A DNA stretch of 64,000 nt from the NCBI RefSeq assembly GCF_026213295.1, contig NC_079415.1, positions 22,282,639 to 22,346,638 of the forward strand, in the 5' to 3' direction. The DNA comes from Gadus chalcogrammus. Its lineage: Eukaryota; Chordata; Actinopteri; Gadiformes; Gadidae. A model generated the notes under the pieces. That model was not told where the DNA came from, searched no databases, and saw only the letters and a program-made list of their open reading frames with translations. The position numbers and the translations under genes are program-made. Shown piece after piece: positions 33,872 to 44,864 of this stretch; within the stretch, counting starts at the first letter, position 1; every line of letters starts with the position of its first letter.

Positions 33872-34528
33872 TGTTGGGCAAAATAACCTGCTGAGCACAT
33901 ATAAATATAGCTAACTCCCACCCTAGCTTGAGGAGCACAACACATGGCAGTCACGTTACAATATAGTCAGCTTTTAACACATAACACAAACATGATAATA
34001 TAGTCAGGTCAAGGCCAGAGCCAAGGCCCCATTTCCCAAGCAGGCAAATGGTAGACACTAACGGGAGAGCCACATTAATTCATCACACAAGAGATACTTC
34101 GATCACACAAGAGATACTTCGAGCACACAAGAGATACTTCGAGAACAAAGGAGACACTGAGGAGCTCTTCCCCGTTAGTAGGAACACAAGAAGATACACT
34201 TGCATACACCAGGGCCTAGGAGCCAAGGTCAAGCAAAAACACACAGAACCACACACACCTCATCGAGAGGAGGATACAGTATAAAACTGTATCACACAGG
34301 GACTCATGACCATCTCTTCTGAAGCAGACCTTCCACGGAGGCGAAGCTCTGGACGAACCATCAGCGCTGATTAGGGACTTAGACATATTCGATCTCTCAC
34401 GCTTTATGACTCTGTATAACCGTTGCCACTTTACTTAATAAATCCAAGGTCCTCGTGCCGACAGACTTTATTACCTCTCCGTCTCATTTCATCTGGTCCA
34501 GTAACTAGACAGACCGTTTTTCCCAACA
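33872..34528 (+). repeat. Solo LTR of the ERV family, inside BEL pol
   Basis: 657 bases starting TGTTGGGCAAAATAACC and ending TTTTTCCCAACA, close to the ERV copy 1 LTR, with TSD GTTC (33868-33871, 34529-34532). The U3 repeat ACACAAGAGATACTTCGA is present three times here, against two in copy 1. No interior remains, so it formed by LTR-LTR recombination. It splits the BEL frame after GTNAPRLLE. Confidence 0.9.
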
Positions 34529-35846
34529 GTTCCAATAACCTTGGAGCATTAGTTCCAATCAGTAGATCAACATTTGCCTTGATGCTTGGGATGTGTACCT
34601 TTTCTAGGTATGGCCACTGAGACAGATCTTCCTGTGTCACTATGTCATCGGCAGTCACTGGGATCTTCTCCTGTGTGAGAACATCTGGAAGTGCATAGAA
34701 ATCACTGCTGTCAAGCCCAGCAAACTCCAACCCAGCTAAGCAATAAGCAGTCTTCACTGTTTCTTGCCCCATTGTGCGTAACAGGAAGCTGATTTTGTTG
34801 CCCGCAGCATTCAGTTTCTTCATTAGATTTTCCGAACAAAAGGTGCCTGAGCTGCCGGGATCCAGAAAGGCGTATGTTGTTATGATGTTATTTCCCTTTG
34901 AAGCTTTCACCCTCACAGGAAGGATAGACAAAGCGCACTGGCCTCTACCGGCCCCTGTATGTCCACATGTTGTAACTATAGCAGGCTGTTCATTGGAAGG
35001 TTCCTCTTGCTGGTCCAGAGCTGGTTGCCTTTTTATATGAAGCAAGGTAGGGTGAGTTCGACCACAGATCTTGCATATCATGCGCCTCTCGCAGTAACGG
35101 CTCATGTGACCCACGCATAAACATGCGAAACAAACTCCTTTTTCACGCAGAAATTTAATTTTGTCTTTGTGTCCTTTTCCAATGAGCTCCTTACATTCGT
35201 CCAATGAATGCCCACAAGAACAGCAGAGGCATCCAGCTTTCTCCATTTTTGTTTGTTCTTTAATTTTTTCAGTGACGTTTGTAGAAGCTACTGCAGTGGC
35301 AAAAATACTTTCCTTAACTCTGTTCCTAGGCTGTGAGGTAAACCTGGTGAAAGTCTTTGGCCCTGCAGCTCCAAACCCGGAGTCCTGTATGTTACCAAAC
35401 AATGGGTCTGACAGAATTCTCACATGGCGTTCAACAAACGACACTAGGTCTTTGATGTGTGCTCTGTCATTTGTTCTTTCCATTGCATCATGAGCTCTGG
35501 CTCTCCACTGATCTCTCATTTTAAATGGTAGTTTGGAAATAATGGCCCTCATGTTAACTGGCATATCAAGTTCTTGTAAGTAGTGGAGATCCTCCATTGC
35601 ATTGCAGCAACCACGCAAAAACAATGAATAGGCTTGGAGTGCATCCACATCTTCAGGTTTAATTGATTGCCAGGCCAAAGCTTTCTCCATATAAGCAGTT
35701 GCAATCGTATAGTGGTTCCCAAAATGTTCTTGTAGAAGACCCTTAGCCACTCCATAGCCACTCTCAGGATCCATATGCTGGCAGCTACGCACCGACTCTC
35801 GCGGCTGTCCTCTCGTATATTGCTCCAGATAGTAGACAATCAGCAT
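34529..35846 (-). pseudogene. BEL/Pao gag C-terminus, zinc knuckles and protease
   Basis: One open frame from 35846 toward the solo LTR. It begins in the conserved BEL gag segment (AYMEKALAW, LPFKMRDQWRARAHD) and has cysteine clusters (CLCCSCGHSLDEC; CFACLCVGHMSRYC; CKICGRTHPTLLH) and the retropepsin motif AFLDPGSSGTF near 34855. It reaches the LLIGTNAPRLLE block at the solo LTR. The upstream gag frame overlaps it with a shift near 35830. Confidence 0.8.
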
Positions 35847-36991
35847 TGCTTGCCTTTCCTTCCACTCCTTGCTCGAATGCCTTTATGAATGACCTGTATG
35901 TGAGAGGGTGTCCTTCAAAGGTAGGAATATCTCTCGGTGGTAGAGACAAGTAATGCTGTTGTTGCACCAGAGCAGCAGTAATTTCATTTTGTCTGCTCAT
36001 GATATTAATTATGTCGTCAGGAAGATTTTGATGACTACCATGTTGTCTTGGTCCATCGTTTGACTGAGCAACTGTAGGCTGGCACTGTGCATGCTGTGAT
36101 GTTGCTATGATGTTTCCTAACAATTGAACAGGTTGTTTTGGCCTTACGTCCATTGATGTATGTTTGTCAGGTGGTAATGATGATTGTGCCCAGTGAATTT
36201 CTTGCACAGGCCTGCATGAAGGCTCATACTCCTTCACCATGGGGTTTAGGACAACGACAGAGTCCTCTTTCTTTTTTCCTTTTTCAAAATAGGAATTCAT
36301 ACCATCTGAGCCTTTGGAAGAATAACTTTTTGTTTCCCATGCCTGCAGTACTGCCAGCTTTGCATTACATGCAGCAAGGTCGGATTTCAAGTCAAGCTCC
36401 TCTCTTTTCCTCCTCAGCTGTTGTTCTTGCTCATCCATTTTGCTTTTTAGCTGTTGTTGCTGTTCCTCCATTTTGCCTTTTAGCTGTTGTTGCTGTTTCT
36501 CCAGAGCATGTTTTTCTTTTAGGGCTGCTTGGCGAGCGAGAAGTGCAGCTCTATCGGCCTCAGCCATTATCCTTCCAGAGGATGCAGGGGCTCCTTTGAC
36601 TAGAGTGTTTGCTACCCACATTTGAAATACTGTCATCAGGACAGATACCATCCTCCACATGAACATTTTCATGTAAAGTGAAATGACCATGACACAAAAA
36701 CCACTTTTTAGCATCAGCAATAGAACCATTATTTGACAACATTTTTGCTTTAAACCATGTTTCATGCTTCACCTTCTCTTCAGACGGCAATAGGGTCAAC
36801 AAAGAATCATGGCTGAATTTAGCCTCATTACACACCGTTATCAGTTTGTCAAGAGCATTTTTTACCTCTGTTTCATCATTATTCAACATTAGACATTGTA
36901 TTGTTTTTCTTATAACATCTGCTGTATTTAGTTTGTTTTTTCTTTCCTTTTGTAAACTATCTAGTTTACCAACTGTAGAATATTGGTGCAT
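35785..36991 (-). pseudogene. BEL/Pao gag N-terminal part
   Basis: The start is likely at 36991 (MHQYSTVGKLDSLQKERKN). The frame shifts near 36630 into a charged glutamine-rich coiled coil (ALEKQQQQLKGKMEEQQQQ, about 36530-36400) and continues to LSLPPRDIPTFEGHPLTYRSFI, the start of the DUF1759-type gag core. Two frame changes (about 36630 and 35830) break it. Confidence 0.75.
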
Positions 36992-37110
36992 TTTAGTGTC
37001 TCTCTTTTGTTCACATTTCTAGTCTAGGAACAGGCCAGGGCCTCTCATACTGATACAAGGTGTTATCCCCAACATTCTGCCATTGTTATGTTCAACAAGG
37101 TTGAACCGAC
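36992..37110 (-). other. BEL/Pao leader up to the Harbinger insertion
   Basis: Non-coding. It continues at 39524 on the other side of the Harbinger element. Confidence 0.5.
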
Positions 37111-37169
37111 CTGGGCCCCGTTTCCCGAAAGCATCTTTAGCCTAAGTGGATCGCAGAGTGGGTCGTAAG

Positions 37170-38364
37170 CAGTGGCGTCTTTGCATTAGGGGCCAGTGGG
37201 GCACGGCCCCACCAGAGAACGCTGCCGTGCAGGGCACGATTATACTTTTCATTTTTTTTTCCAAAATGTCATTGAGCATAAGTTAATAATACATTAATTG
37301 TTAATAATTAATTACATGTCCGCAGTTTTAGTTTGATGAACGCAATTGTTGTAGTGTAGTAGTTGTGTGTGAAATAGTTTGTTGCTCCGTCTCGTCATTT
37401 CCGCTCGGTGGGGCACAGCCGAGATGGCCCCGTCTGCTGCAGTGTAGAAACTGGTGCTGTTGCGCGAGCAAGCGCGTGCGCAGCGCCCGCTTCTGTTTCG
37501 GCGGTGGGGCCAGAAGTTTAGTGCCCCAAAGCTCTTCTCATTGGCTGATTTGTAGAAAGGGCGGGGTTTACGGCGGGAGCCGATCAGATCTTGCTAGCTG
37601 GCTAACGTAGTTACTGTTACAGTAAATAACAACAAATGGACGTTTCATTCATTAAATGATGAATCGTGTTGAGTATCTGTCTCATGTGAGATTTAGCACT
37701 TGAACAGAAGTTGGAGATAAAACGTTTGGGACCACATCGCCCGACGGATTTAATCATTATTCAAGAGGGAAAGGACAAGAATAGATCGTTCAACCAGGAG
37801 TTGTTCAAGCGGAAAAAAATGCTTGTGTTTCACCTCAGCCACACAAAGGAGACCAGACAGCACTGTCCTTAAAGCACAGGTAATTACCATCTTAGCCCAA
37901 ACTTACTTAAATTTTCACCCAGGATTATCCAGGTCTGAATAGGCAACCACTCTATCAGGCTAGATTCATTGTTAATTGTACAGTATGGTGGCCTGCAAAC
38001 TTAATGCAACTTAAACCATACTTCTTCTTTTTTTGGTATATTGTGAGTGGTGGCTTTGTATATTGATTGCTGTGTAAAGGGTGTGCGCCGTTGTGTTTTT
38101 ATTGTTGCCACGTTGTTGTTTTCTTGAGTTTTGATATTGTGAGATCTTGAACGCTGCCATATGGTGGTGCTATTGCTATAATAGCCTAATATATGTTGTC
38201 AGATTCGCGTTTGAGTGATGGCATTATTCAGCTGCAATTTTGGTCCCCTCTGTCACTTGCTACTGTTTTTTTTGTGATGGTAGTAATATGTGGTATTTCT
38301 GGATTGCATTATAATATTTTCCTGCATGGGCCCCACCAGAGTTTCCAAACCAAAATCGCCACTG
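37170..38364. mobile_element. Non-autonomous hAT element (1195 bp)
   Basis: It starts CAGTGGCGTCTTTG and ends AAATCGCCACTG, with a perfect 8-bp duplication GTCGTAAG (37162-37169, 38365-38372), the hAT signature. GGGGCC...GGCCCCACC blocks recur near both ends as subterminal repeats. No transposase frame is present. Confidence 0.9.
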
Positions 38365-38886
38365 GTCGTAAGAGCATTGTACAGTTTTCACACCGTTTCC
38401 CGAAAGCATCTTTGGTAACGAACGTCTTAAAAACGCTCACGAGTCACGAGTAGCTAACGAGTGCTCCAGGGTACTCGTAGGACGCTAAGAGCCTCGTTAG
38501 CCTACTATAGCCTCAGTGGCGTTGCCAGCGGACATTCCTAGTATTGGATGCGTTTTATTATAACACATTGGTAATGGTGTATCACGTGCGTCTGAGCCTA
38601 ATGTGGGCCATTATTTTCTTAGTTTGAGAGAGACAGTCCAGGAAATGTTTGAGCAGGCAGGGCACTTAAAATGTGTGAGAGAAAGTGGGGGGGATTTGTG
38701 CAGACTGACATAGGCTACTCATAAAACGTAGCATAAAATAATGTAAAAAAAAAATATATATATAAAAAATAATATTATATATTTTTTTATAAAAAACAAG
38801 CAAAGGAGCAGGCAAAAGGCTGGGATATGGTGGGGATTGGTCACGTTGACGGGAATGTTTAGTGACATGTGGGAGGGTGGAGGGGG

Positions 38887-39129
38887 TTAAAAAAAAGTCT
38901 CAATCACTCTTCGACGTGCATGAAAACCAGCCGCGTAGTTATGAGGGAGGCCGTCCTCACACCGATCTTCCTCGTTGTCATCGTCCTCAATGTCCTCCGG
39001 TTCAACCAAAGCTACCCCAGCCTTAGCTGCAATGTTGTGCAACATAGCTGTCACACATATCACAGCGCATGACTTGGCCGGCGAAAACTGGAGCCCTCCG
39101 CTGGACTTGTGAAGGCATCTAAAGCGCAA
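38887..39129 (-). pseudogene. Harbinger transposase C-terminal fragment
   Basis: 80 codons, RFRCLHKSSGGLQFSP...AVICVTAMLHNIAAKAG, matching the end of HARBI1-like DDE nucleases, followed by an acidic tail (EPEDIEDDDNEED). The catalytic upstream part and the Myb-like partner protein are missing. Confidence 0.75.
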
Positions 39130-39523
39130 CTTCCACCTCCCGATCGTGCGCTCAGGATTAGGACTGATATATATGTCGGCCTAGGCTTAATCAATTGTGT
39201 TTTAATATCTTTAGCATTCATATTATTGCAATCTATTCTTTTCGTAGGCTACTCTGCGGTTGGCCTTGATGGGGAGATATTTTAACCCTTTTTAACCCCA
39301 TTTTCCTCCGACATTCCTGCGTCTCCCCCTGCGTCATAGCCCGTTTCAGCACCATGTCAGTGGACAGGTACAATCCTAAGATCGTCTTGAGTGCAGCGAA
39401 TGCGCGTTCACGTTAAGAGGAGTTTCGGGAAACGCTCCAAAGAAATTATCGATGGTTCGAAAGCTCCCTCTTTCGAACCATCTTACGAGCGAAGATCCAT
39501 CGATATCGGGAAACAGGGCCCTG

Positions 39524-40520
39524 GTCCTCTGGGACATAGCTAGGGCCAGATACCTTATCAAGGCTGAGAGTGCGTCTGTTCACGTGTTATTCATGTATCC
39601 CCTTTTTGTATAATACTCGCCCCAACCCTTTGGTTCGACGAGTAGAGGGTTCGACAGCCAAGGAAACAAGTCATCGACCACCGGGTCCACTATAGATTAG
39701 TCAACCTAAGTCTGTATCTCGCTGTATTCCTGGAAAATAAACCATCTATTCAACCCTCTAATCCAACCTGTCAAGCTGCTTTGATTTCGACTTCAAGAAT
39801 TACTACTACGACTGAAAATACACAATGCAGAGTCTGTCCGAACAGTTTAGAAATAAGCTGAAATCTAACACAACCAACGCCTTTGCTGTAAGTTTGACCA
39901 CCCGCTTTAGTGGCAGTGTTTCAGCACCACCAGTAACACTGGTTGCTTTTTTAGCAGTTGGTATTTTACCACTCCCGTTGACAATGTCTGATGCTGCGTT
40001 TCCCTCCATTAGAACAAAAGTCACAAATCAGTTCAATAGTTTGAAACACAAAGTCAAGTCAATGCAAAGTCTACCGTCCTGTCAGTTTGTCAGCAATGCA
40101 TTGGATTTAAAGCCTGGGCATGTGTGTGGCTCCACAAATACCTGCTCTCTGAATGTTGTGTTGTGCGCCGTCCAGTAGCTTGTGTACGATGTAGTCCACT
40201 CCACAGCCGTAGCCTCCAGCGTTAGCACCGTAGCCCATGGTTAGACCCGATGATGCAGGTGTAGCGCAAGTCCTGACAGCTCCCGCAGGCGATTCTACTC
40301 GAAATCCCGCAGCCTCCAGACGCACTCCAGTGCAGCCGAAATCCCGACAGCTTCCCGGTCCTTCTGCAGCCCGCAAACGTCCTCCAAAAGGTACGATAGT
40401 CGAAGCTTCACTAAGCTACCAATAGCTTTCAAAGTCCTTGTGCCACCAGTTGCCTTACGTGCCGAAGGTTTCCTACAGTTCCAACCGGCAGTTTTGAATA
40501 AACGGCGGGTTTTTGACAAG
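39524..40520 (-). other. BEL/Pao 5' leader or an unrecognised insertion
   Basis: No assigned gene. 39590-39760 has a TATA-like TATAATA and an AATAAA (near 39736) in + orientation and could be part of an LTR whose other end lies left of the Harbinger element. On the minus strand a 72-codon frame at 40024-39806 and a glycine-rich start at 40238 (MGYGANAGGYGCG) have no known domain. Confidence 0.4.
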
Positions 40521-40836
40521 TATACGAGCCACATCCAATGTGTGTGCTCCGTGTGGTTTGACTCCCGGGTGACATGTTTGACGCGCTGTGTTGATGTTTC
40601 CAGTACTATGCAGGTACGTGAAGCAATGATTGATCCGTGCGATCGTCTCCGGTTTACAACCCGTTTATTTCCTCACCATGACAACAATTGCATGGGAATA
40701 CGGAATACATTAATAGATCCTCAGTGACATAACAACAACTTGGTATTTCTTGCGGTCAAAAACCGTATGCCCTTCCGGGACAAACAACAGAGGTACCCCA
40801 AATGACGTCCCCTTTACACCTGTACCCGCAATACGG
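40521..40836 (-). repeat. BEL/Pao 5' LTR, inner part
   Basis: Matches 31974-32286. ERV copy 2 cuts the LTR after ACCCGCAATACGG. The outer 66 bases are at 56068-56133. Confidence 0.75.
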
Positions 40837-41609
40837 TGTTGGGAAAAATAACCTGCTGAGTACATCACATGTACATTATAAATATAGCTAACTCCTACCC
40901 TAGCCTGATGAGCACATCACATGGACACATTACAATATAGTCAACTCTTGCTCTAACCCAACGAACACAAAAATGATAATATATAGTCAGGTCAAGGCCG
41001 GAGCTGAAGGCCCCATCTCCCAGGCAGGCAGATGGTGGACACTCAGACAATGCACCAGTATCATCTCCAGAACGGGAGAGCCACATTAATTTATCACACA
41101 GGAGACATTTTGAGAGCTCTTCCCCGTTAGGAGGAACCAAGAGATACCTCTGCCCACACCAGGGGCCTGAGAGCCACATTAAATTATCACACACGAGACA
41201 TTTCAGGGGGGCACTCCCCGTTTTAATTTATCACACCGGAGACACGAGGAACTCTCCCCCGTTACGAAGCTCTCTCAGGGCCTGGGAGCCAAGACTAAGC
41301 AAAACACACAGAACCACACACACCTCAAACGCACACACCTCATCGAGAGGAGGATACAGCATAAAAACTGTACCACACAGGGACTCTTCACCCCTTCTTC
41401 TGAAGCAGACCTTCCACGGAGGCGAAGCTCCGGACGAACCATCAGCGCTGATTAGGGACTTAGACATATTCGATTTCTCACGCTTTATGACTCTGTATAA
41501 CCGTTGCCACTTTACTTAATAAATCCAAGGTCCTCGTGCCGATAGACTTTATTACCTCTCCGTCTCATTTTATCTGGTCCAGTAGCTAGACAGACCGTTT
41601 TTCCCCACA
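40837..41609 (+). repeat. ERV copy 2 5' LTR
   Basis: Starts TGTTGGGAAAAATAACC and ends GTTTTTCCCCACA, with AATAAA near 41519. The U3 region differs from copy 1 by insertions; U5 is nearly identical. Confidence 0.9.
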
Positions 41610-42025
41610 ATTTGGTGACCTCCGACGTGATTTTTTCTGAATTGAACACGCAACTGGGAAACGAGAGACGGAGAGCGGCACGACCTCGGGACCCCGGAGC
41701 ACCGGACCGATTCCTGCAGTCTCACCTCGCGATCGCCCAACAAAAGGTAGGCAGAACCTGTTGATAAAATCCAAACTCTGCATAGTTATATAGGAACCAC
41801 ATTAGGAAGTGAGACTGTGAGAGCGGTTCGCTACGGGATATCTCGTGGGGACGAATAGGACTGCATCCCAGCATTTCCCCATAAACCCGATTGACCCTGA
41901 ACGCGTGACACATCGAATATCGGCTCGTTGCATGGTGAAAGAATACCCTCGAGACCATAGGGCCTATAAGAATCGGGCATAGTGATACAAGACTACCGAT
42001 GGCCAAGTAATGGATGTGTAATAAA

Positions 42026-42300
42026 TACACTTATGTCTTAAGGGTTAGAGTTCCTCGGGTGGGGTTAGAGTCCCCACCTATGTCTAAAGGGGGTTAGAGT
42101 CCCTCGGGGGGGGGTTAGAGTCCCCACCTATGTCTTAAAGGGGGTTAGAGTCCCTCGGGGGGGGGGGTTAGAGTCCCCACCTATGTCTTAAAGGGGGTTA
42201 GAGTCCCTGGGGGGGTGTTAGAGTCCCCACCTATGTCTTAAAGGGGGTTAGAGTCCCTCGGGGGGGGGGGGGGGTTAGAGTCCCCTTCTTTGTTTGTGTA
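42026..42300 (+). repeat. ~50-bp minisatellite in the ERV copy 2 leader
   Basis: About five units of GGTTAGAGTCCCCACCTATGTCTTAAAGG alternating with GTTAGAGTCCCTCGGGGGGG. G runs vary from 6 to 13. It occupies the place of the 29-bp array of copy 1. Confidence 0.85.
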
Positions 42301-42610
42301 TTAAATAATTGTATGTGGTAAGAAGGTTAGAGTCCTTTATCAGGGTTAGAGTCCCTTTGCAGAGGAAACGGTGCCTAGGGCACGAGTGACACACAGAGAG
42401 AGAGTGACGGAGAGGCTGTGTGTGTGTGTGTGTGTGTGTAAGAGGCCCAGAGAGAGAGAAAGAAAGAGAACGAGCGTATTTGTGGGCCGGTTAAATATAG
42501 AAATAAATCAATCAATGATAACCCGGCTATGTGTGGAACGCTTGCTTGCTTTGCTATGCTCAATGCTATTTTGCCGTGTCTGATGATTGTGGGTGCGGGA
42601 CACAGAATGA

Positions 42611-42910
42611 GAAGTCTGTTGATATGTTTCTGTGTGTGCGTCTGCGGGAGACAGAACGAGAGGTCCATTGATATGTTTCTGTGTGTGCGTCTGCGGGAGA
42701 CAGAACGAGAGGTCCGTTGATATGTTTCTGTGTGTGCGTCTGCGGGAGACAGAACGAGAAGTCTGTTGATATTTTTCTGTGTGTGCGTCTGCGGGAGACA
42801 GAATGAGAAGTCTGTTGATATGTTTCTGTGTGCGTCTGTGGGAGACAGAACGAGAGGTCTGTCGATATGTTTCTGTGTGTGCGTTTAGAGGAGACAGAGT
42901 GAGAAAGGCT
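42611..42910 (+). repeat. 49-bp minisatellite in the ERV copy 2 leader
   Basis: About six units with TGATATGTTTCTGTGTGTGCG and GGGAGACAGAACGAGA. Copy 1 has only one or two units at the matching place (about 4850-4910), so the array expanded or contracted between copies. Confidence 0.85.
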
Positions 42911-43941
42911 GTGTGCGTCTCTGTGCGCGTGTACGCAAGAGGTGATGTTTCTGTGTGTGTGTTTGGAGGAGACAGAATGAGAAAGGTCTGTTTAGGTGTG
43001 TGTGTGAGAGGGAGCGAGAGAGATAGCAAGGAGAGATATAAAGGAGAGCTAAAGTCGGAGGACGATCGAGAGGGACCATTTTCCCTCTAGACAGTTGGAG
43101 GTAGCGATAGAGTGCGTGTTTTTCTAACAATGAACGGTTGTTTCAGGACCACGAGAAGGGACTCTGTATGGTTTTCAGGCCCAGAGTGTAATCCCCTTTC
43201 CCATATGTGTAGTCCTCCCATTTGAGGTCCCCGTCCACCATATTTGAAGTCCTCTACTCCACCTCATGTTGTAGTTCCCCTCCCTAGAATTGTATGGAAG
43301 TTAGAACCTGTGAGGGTGTTTTGGTTCGGCCTGACGAGGCCTGTACCAATTTCGGTGGTCAGCTTCTAGTTTTGTGTATATAGAAATTTGGAAAGGGGGA
43401 GCAGTATTAAGTTATATATAATAAAGTGAAAAGTTAATTGTGAATGAAGGGACAGAAGGATCTTTTTGTGTGTGAGAGATAGTTATTAGGTCTTGTTCCA
43501 TGATGGGGAGTTGAGGATGTTGCATTCCAGGCTTATCTGTTAACGGTCCTAGCTGCTGCTTGACCCTAAGGGGAGTGAGGAAGGGTGAGAGAGAGAGAAC
43601 ACATTTCCCCCCCCCATTTGTCGAGCTACACCATTCAGGCAGTACAGAGAGACACACTAACACACAGTACAGAGAAAGGAAATAGAGTGTGTTCAACTGA
43701 AAGCGTGTGGTGGCCATACGCCATAAAATACCACATATCCAAGGAATGCAGGTAGAGCTCTGTTGAGTTTTCAGGCTTTGATAAATTTGTAGTTCCCTGT
43801 GTGCCATGTTTGAAGTTCCTTGTAGTCTCTGTCCATAGGTTTCACCTGAACAACCCCTCTGCTGGCCGAGAAAAGGAACTACCACTGGTTTCTCCCACAC
43901 CCAGCCCCCGGAGCACGCGCGCTCTCAAGGCGTTATGGCCG
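42911..43941 (+). other. ERV copy 2 leader, shared block
   Basis: Nearly identical to about 4900-5870 of copy 1. No gene. Gypsy C inserted after GGCGTTATGGCCG. Confidence 0.7.
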
Positions 43942-44557
43942 TGTGACCGGTTCGTTCTGCGTTGTGTTTCTTTCTAGCAATGAATGACGTGACCCACGAT
44001 GTGTCTGGACTCGGGCACTCCGACGTCCATTTATTCGATCTGAATACACACATGTACAAATAGCTTCCTCTTAGCACTTGTGCCCTTACTCCAACTCCTC
44101 TACGAAACACACAGGGGGGGGAAGGGGAACTAGCATGACTACACGAGGGTCAGGTGCATGCTAGGACATCGCAACAAAACACAAAGTTCCCCAAAACACT
44201 GAAATCTATCTAATAACTATGGATAGATATATACCCCAGACTTCCAATTAAACAATGTATAATCAAAATAACTAATATAAATAATGATAAATTATAAGAT
44301 GGTCAAAGATTTGATTACAATATAAATGTACACACCTCTTCCCAAGGGTATCGCAAACAAGGGAAGAGGGCAGGGGGCGCGGGAAACTTATCGGGTACTC
44401 TGGAATGTGGGCGGGAGTATAGAAGGAGGTGGAGCCAAATCAAATAAATAAATAAAATAGAGCTTAAGGCGGCATGGAAAGCTAAACTTCAGGTAATACA
44501 GAAAAACAAAGGCAATTGTGTAATTATAATTTAAAGGATATAACACACCCTGTTACA
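43942..44557 (-). repeat. Gypsy C 3' LTR
   Basis: Plus-strand text TGTGACCGGTTCG to CACCCTGTTACA. No difference from 51458-52073 was noticed. Confidence 0.92.
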
Positions 44558-44864
44558 CTCACCCCCCAGAATTACACAAACATTTGAACCATAAATAAAA
44601 CTTGCCCAGACCGGACTGTAAACCGACCACCAGAAAACCACGACTTCGGCAATAGGTGCCACCCAATAAAGAGTTAAGAGCACCCAGAGGTTAGCTAAGC
44701 CCCTGGGAACACTATAGACAACGTGAAGTGCCATTTACACCACACATACATAGGCCATACTCGGACCGGGCAAATAATAACAAATAAAACAAATAAACAA
44801 ATAAATAAAAACACTAATAATTCACTCGCCATGAGTAATACCAGGAGACACCTGTCACATAAGC
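44558..44864 (-). other. Gypsy C 3' untranslated region
   Basis: Between the integrase stop and the 3' LTR. Contains the polypurine tract next to the LTR; otherwise AT-rich. Confidence 0.6.

Larger units (their letters stand above)
37114..39520 (-). mobile_element. PIF/Harbinger DNA transposon, internally deleted
   Basis: The termini GGCCCCGTTTCCCG (37114) and, inverted, GGCCCTGTTTCCCG (39520) are flanked by CTG on both sides (37111-37113, 39521-39523). The empty site reads CGACCTGGTCC. This fits the CWG-centred target preference reported for a fish Harbinger group. A C-terminal transposase fragment lies on the minus strand at 39129-38887. A hAT MITE is inserted near the left end. Confidence 0.8.

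Noticed and set aside
37085..39825. A solo LTR spanning the Harbinger element (TATAATA and AATAAA near 39600-39740)
   Set aside because: I could not find matching terminal bases or a target duplication, so it is left as unassigned BEL leader.
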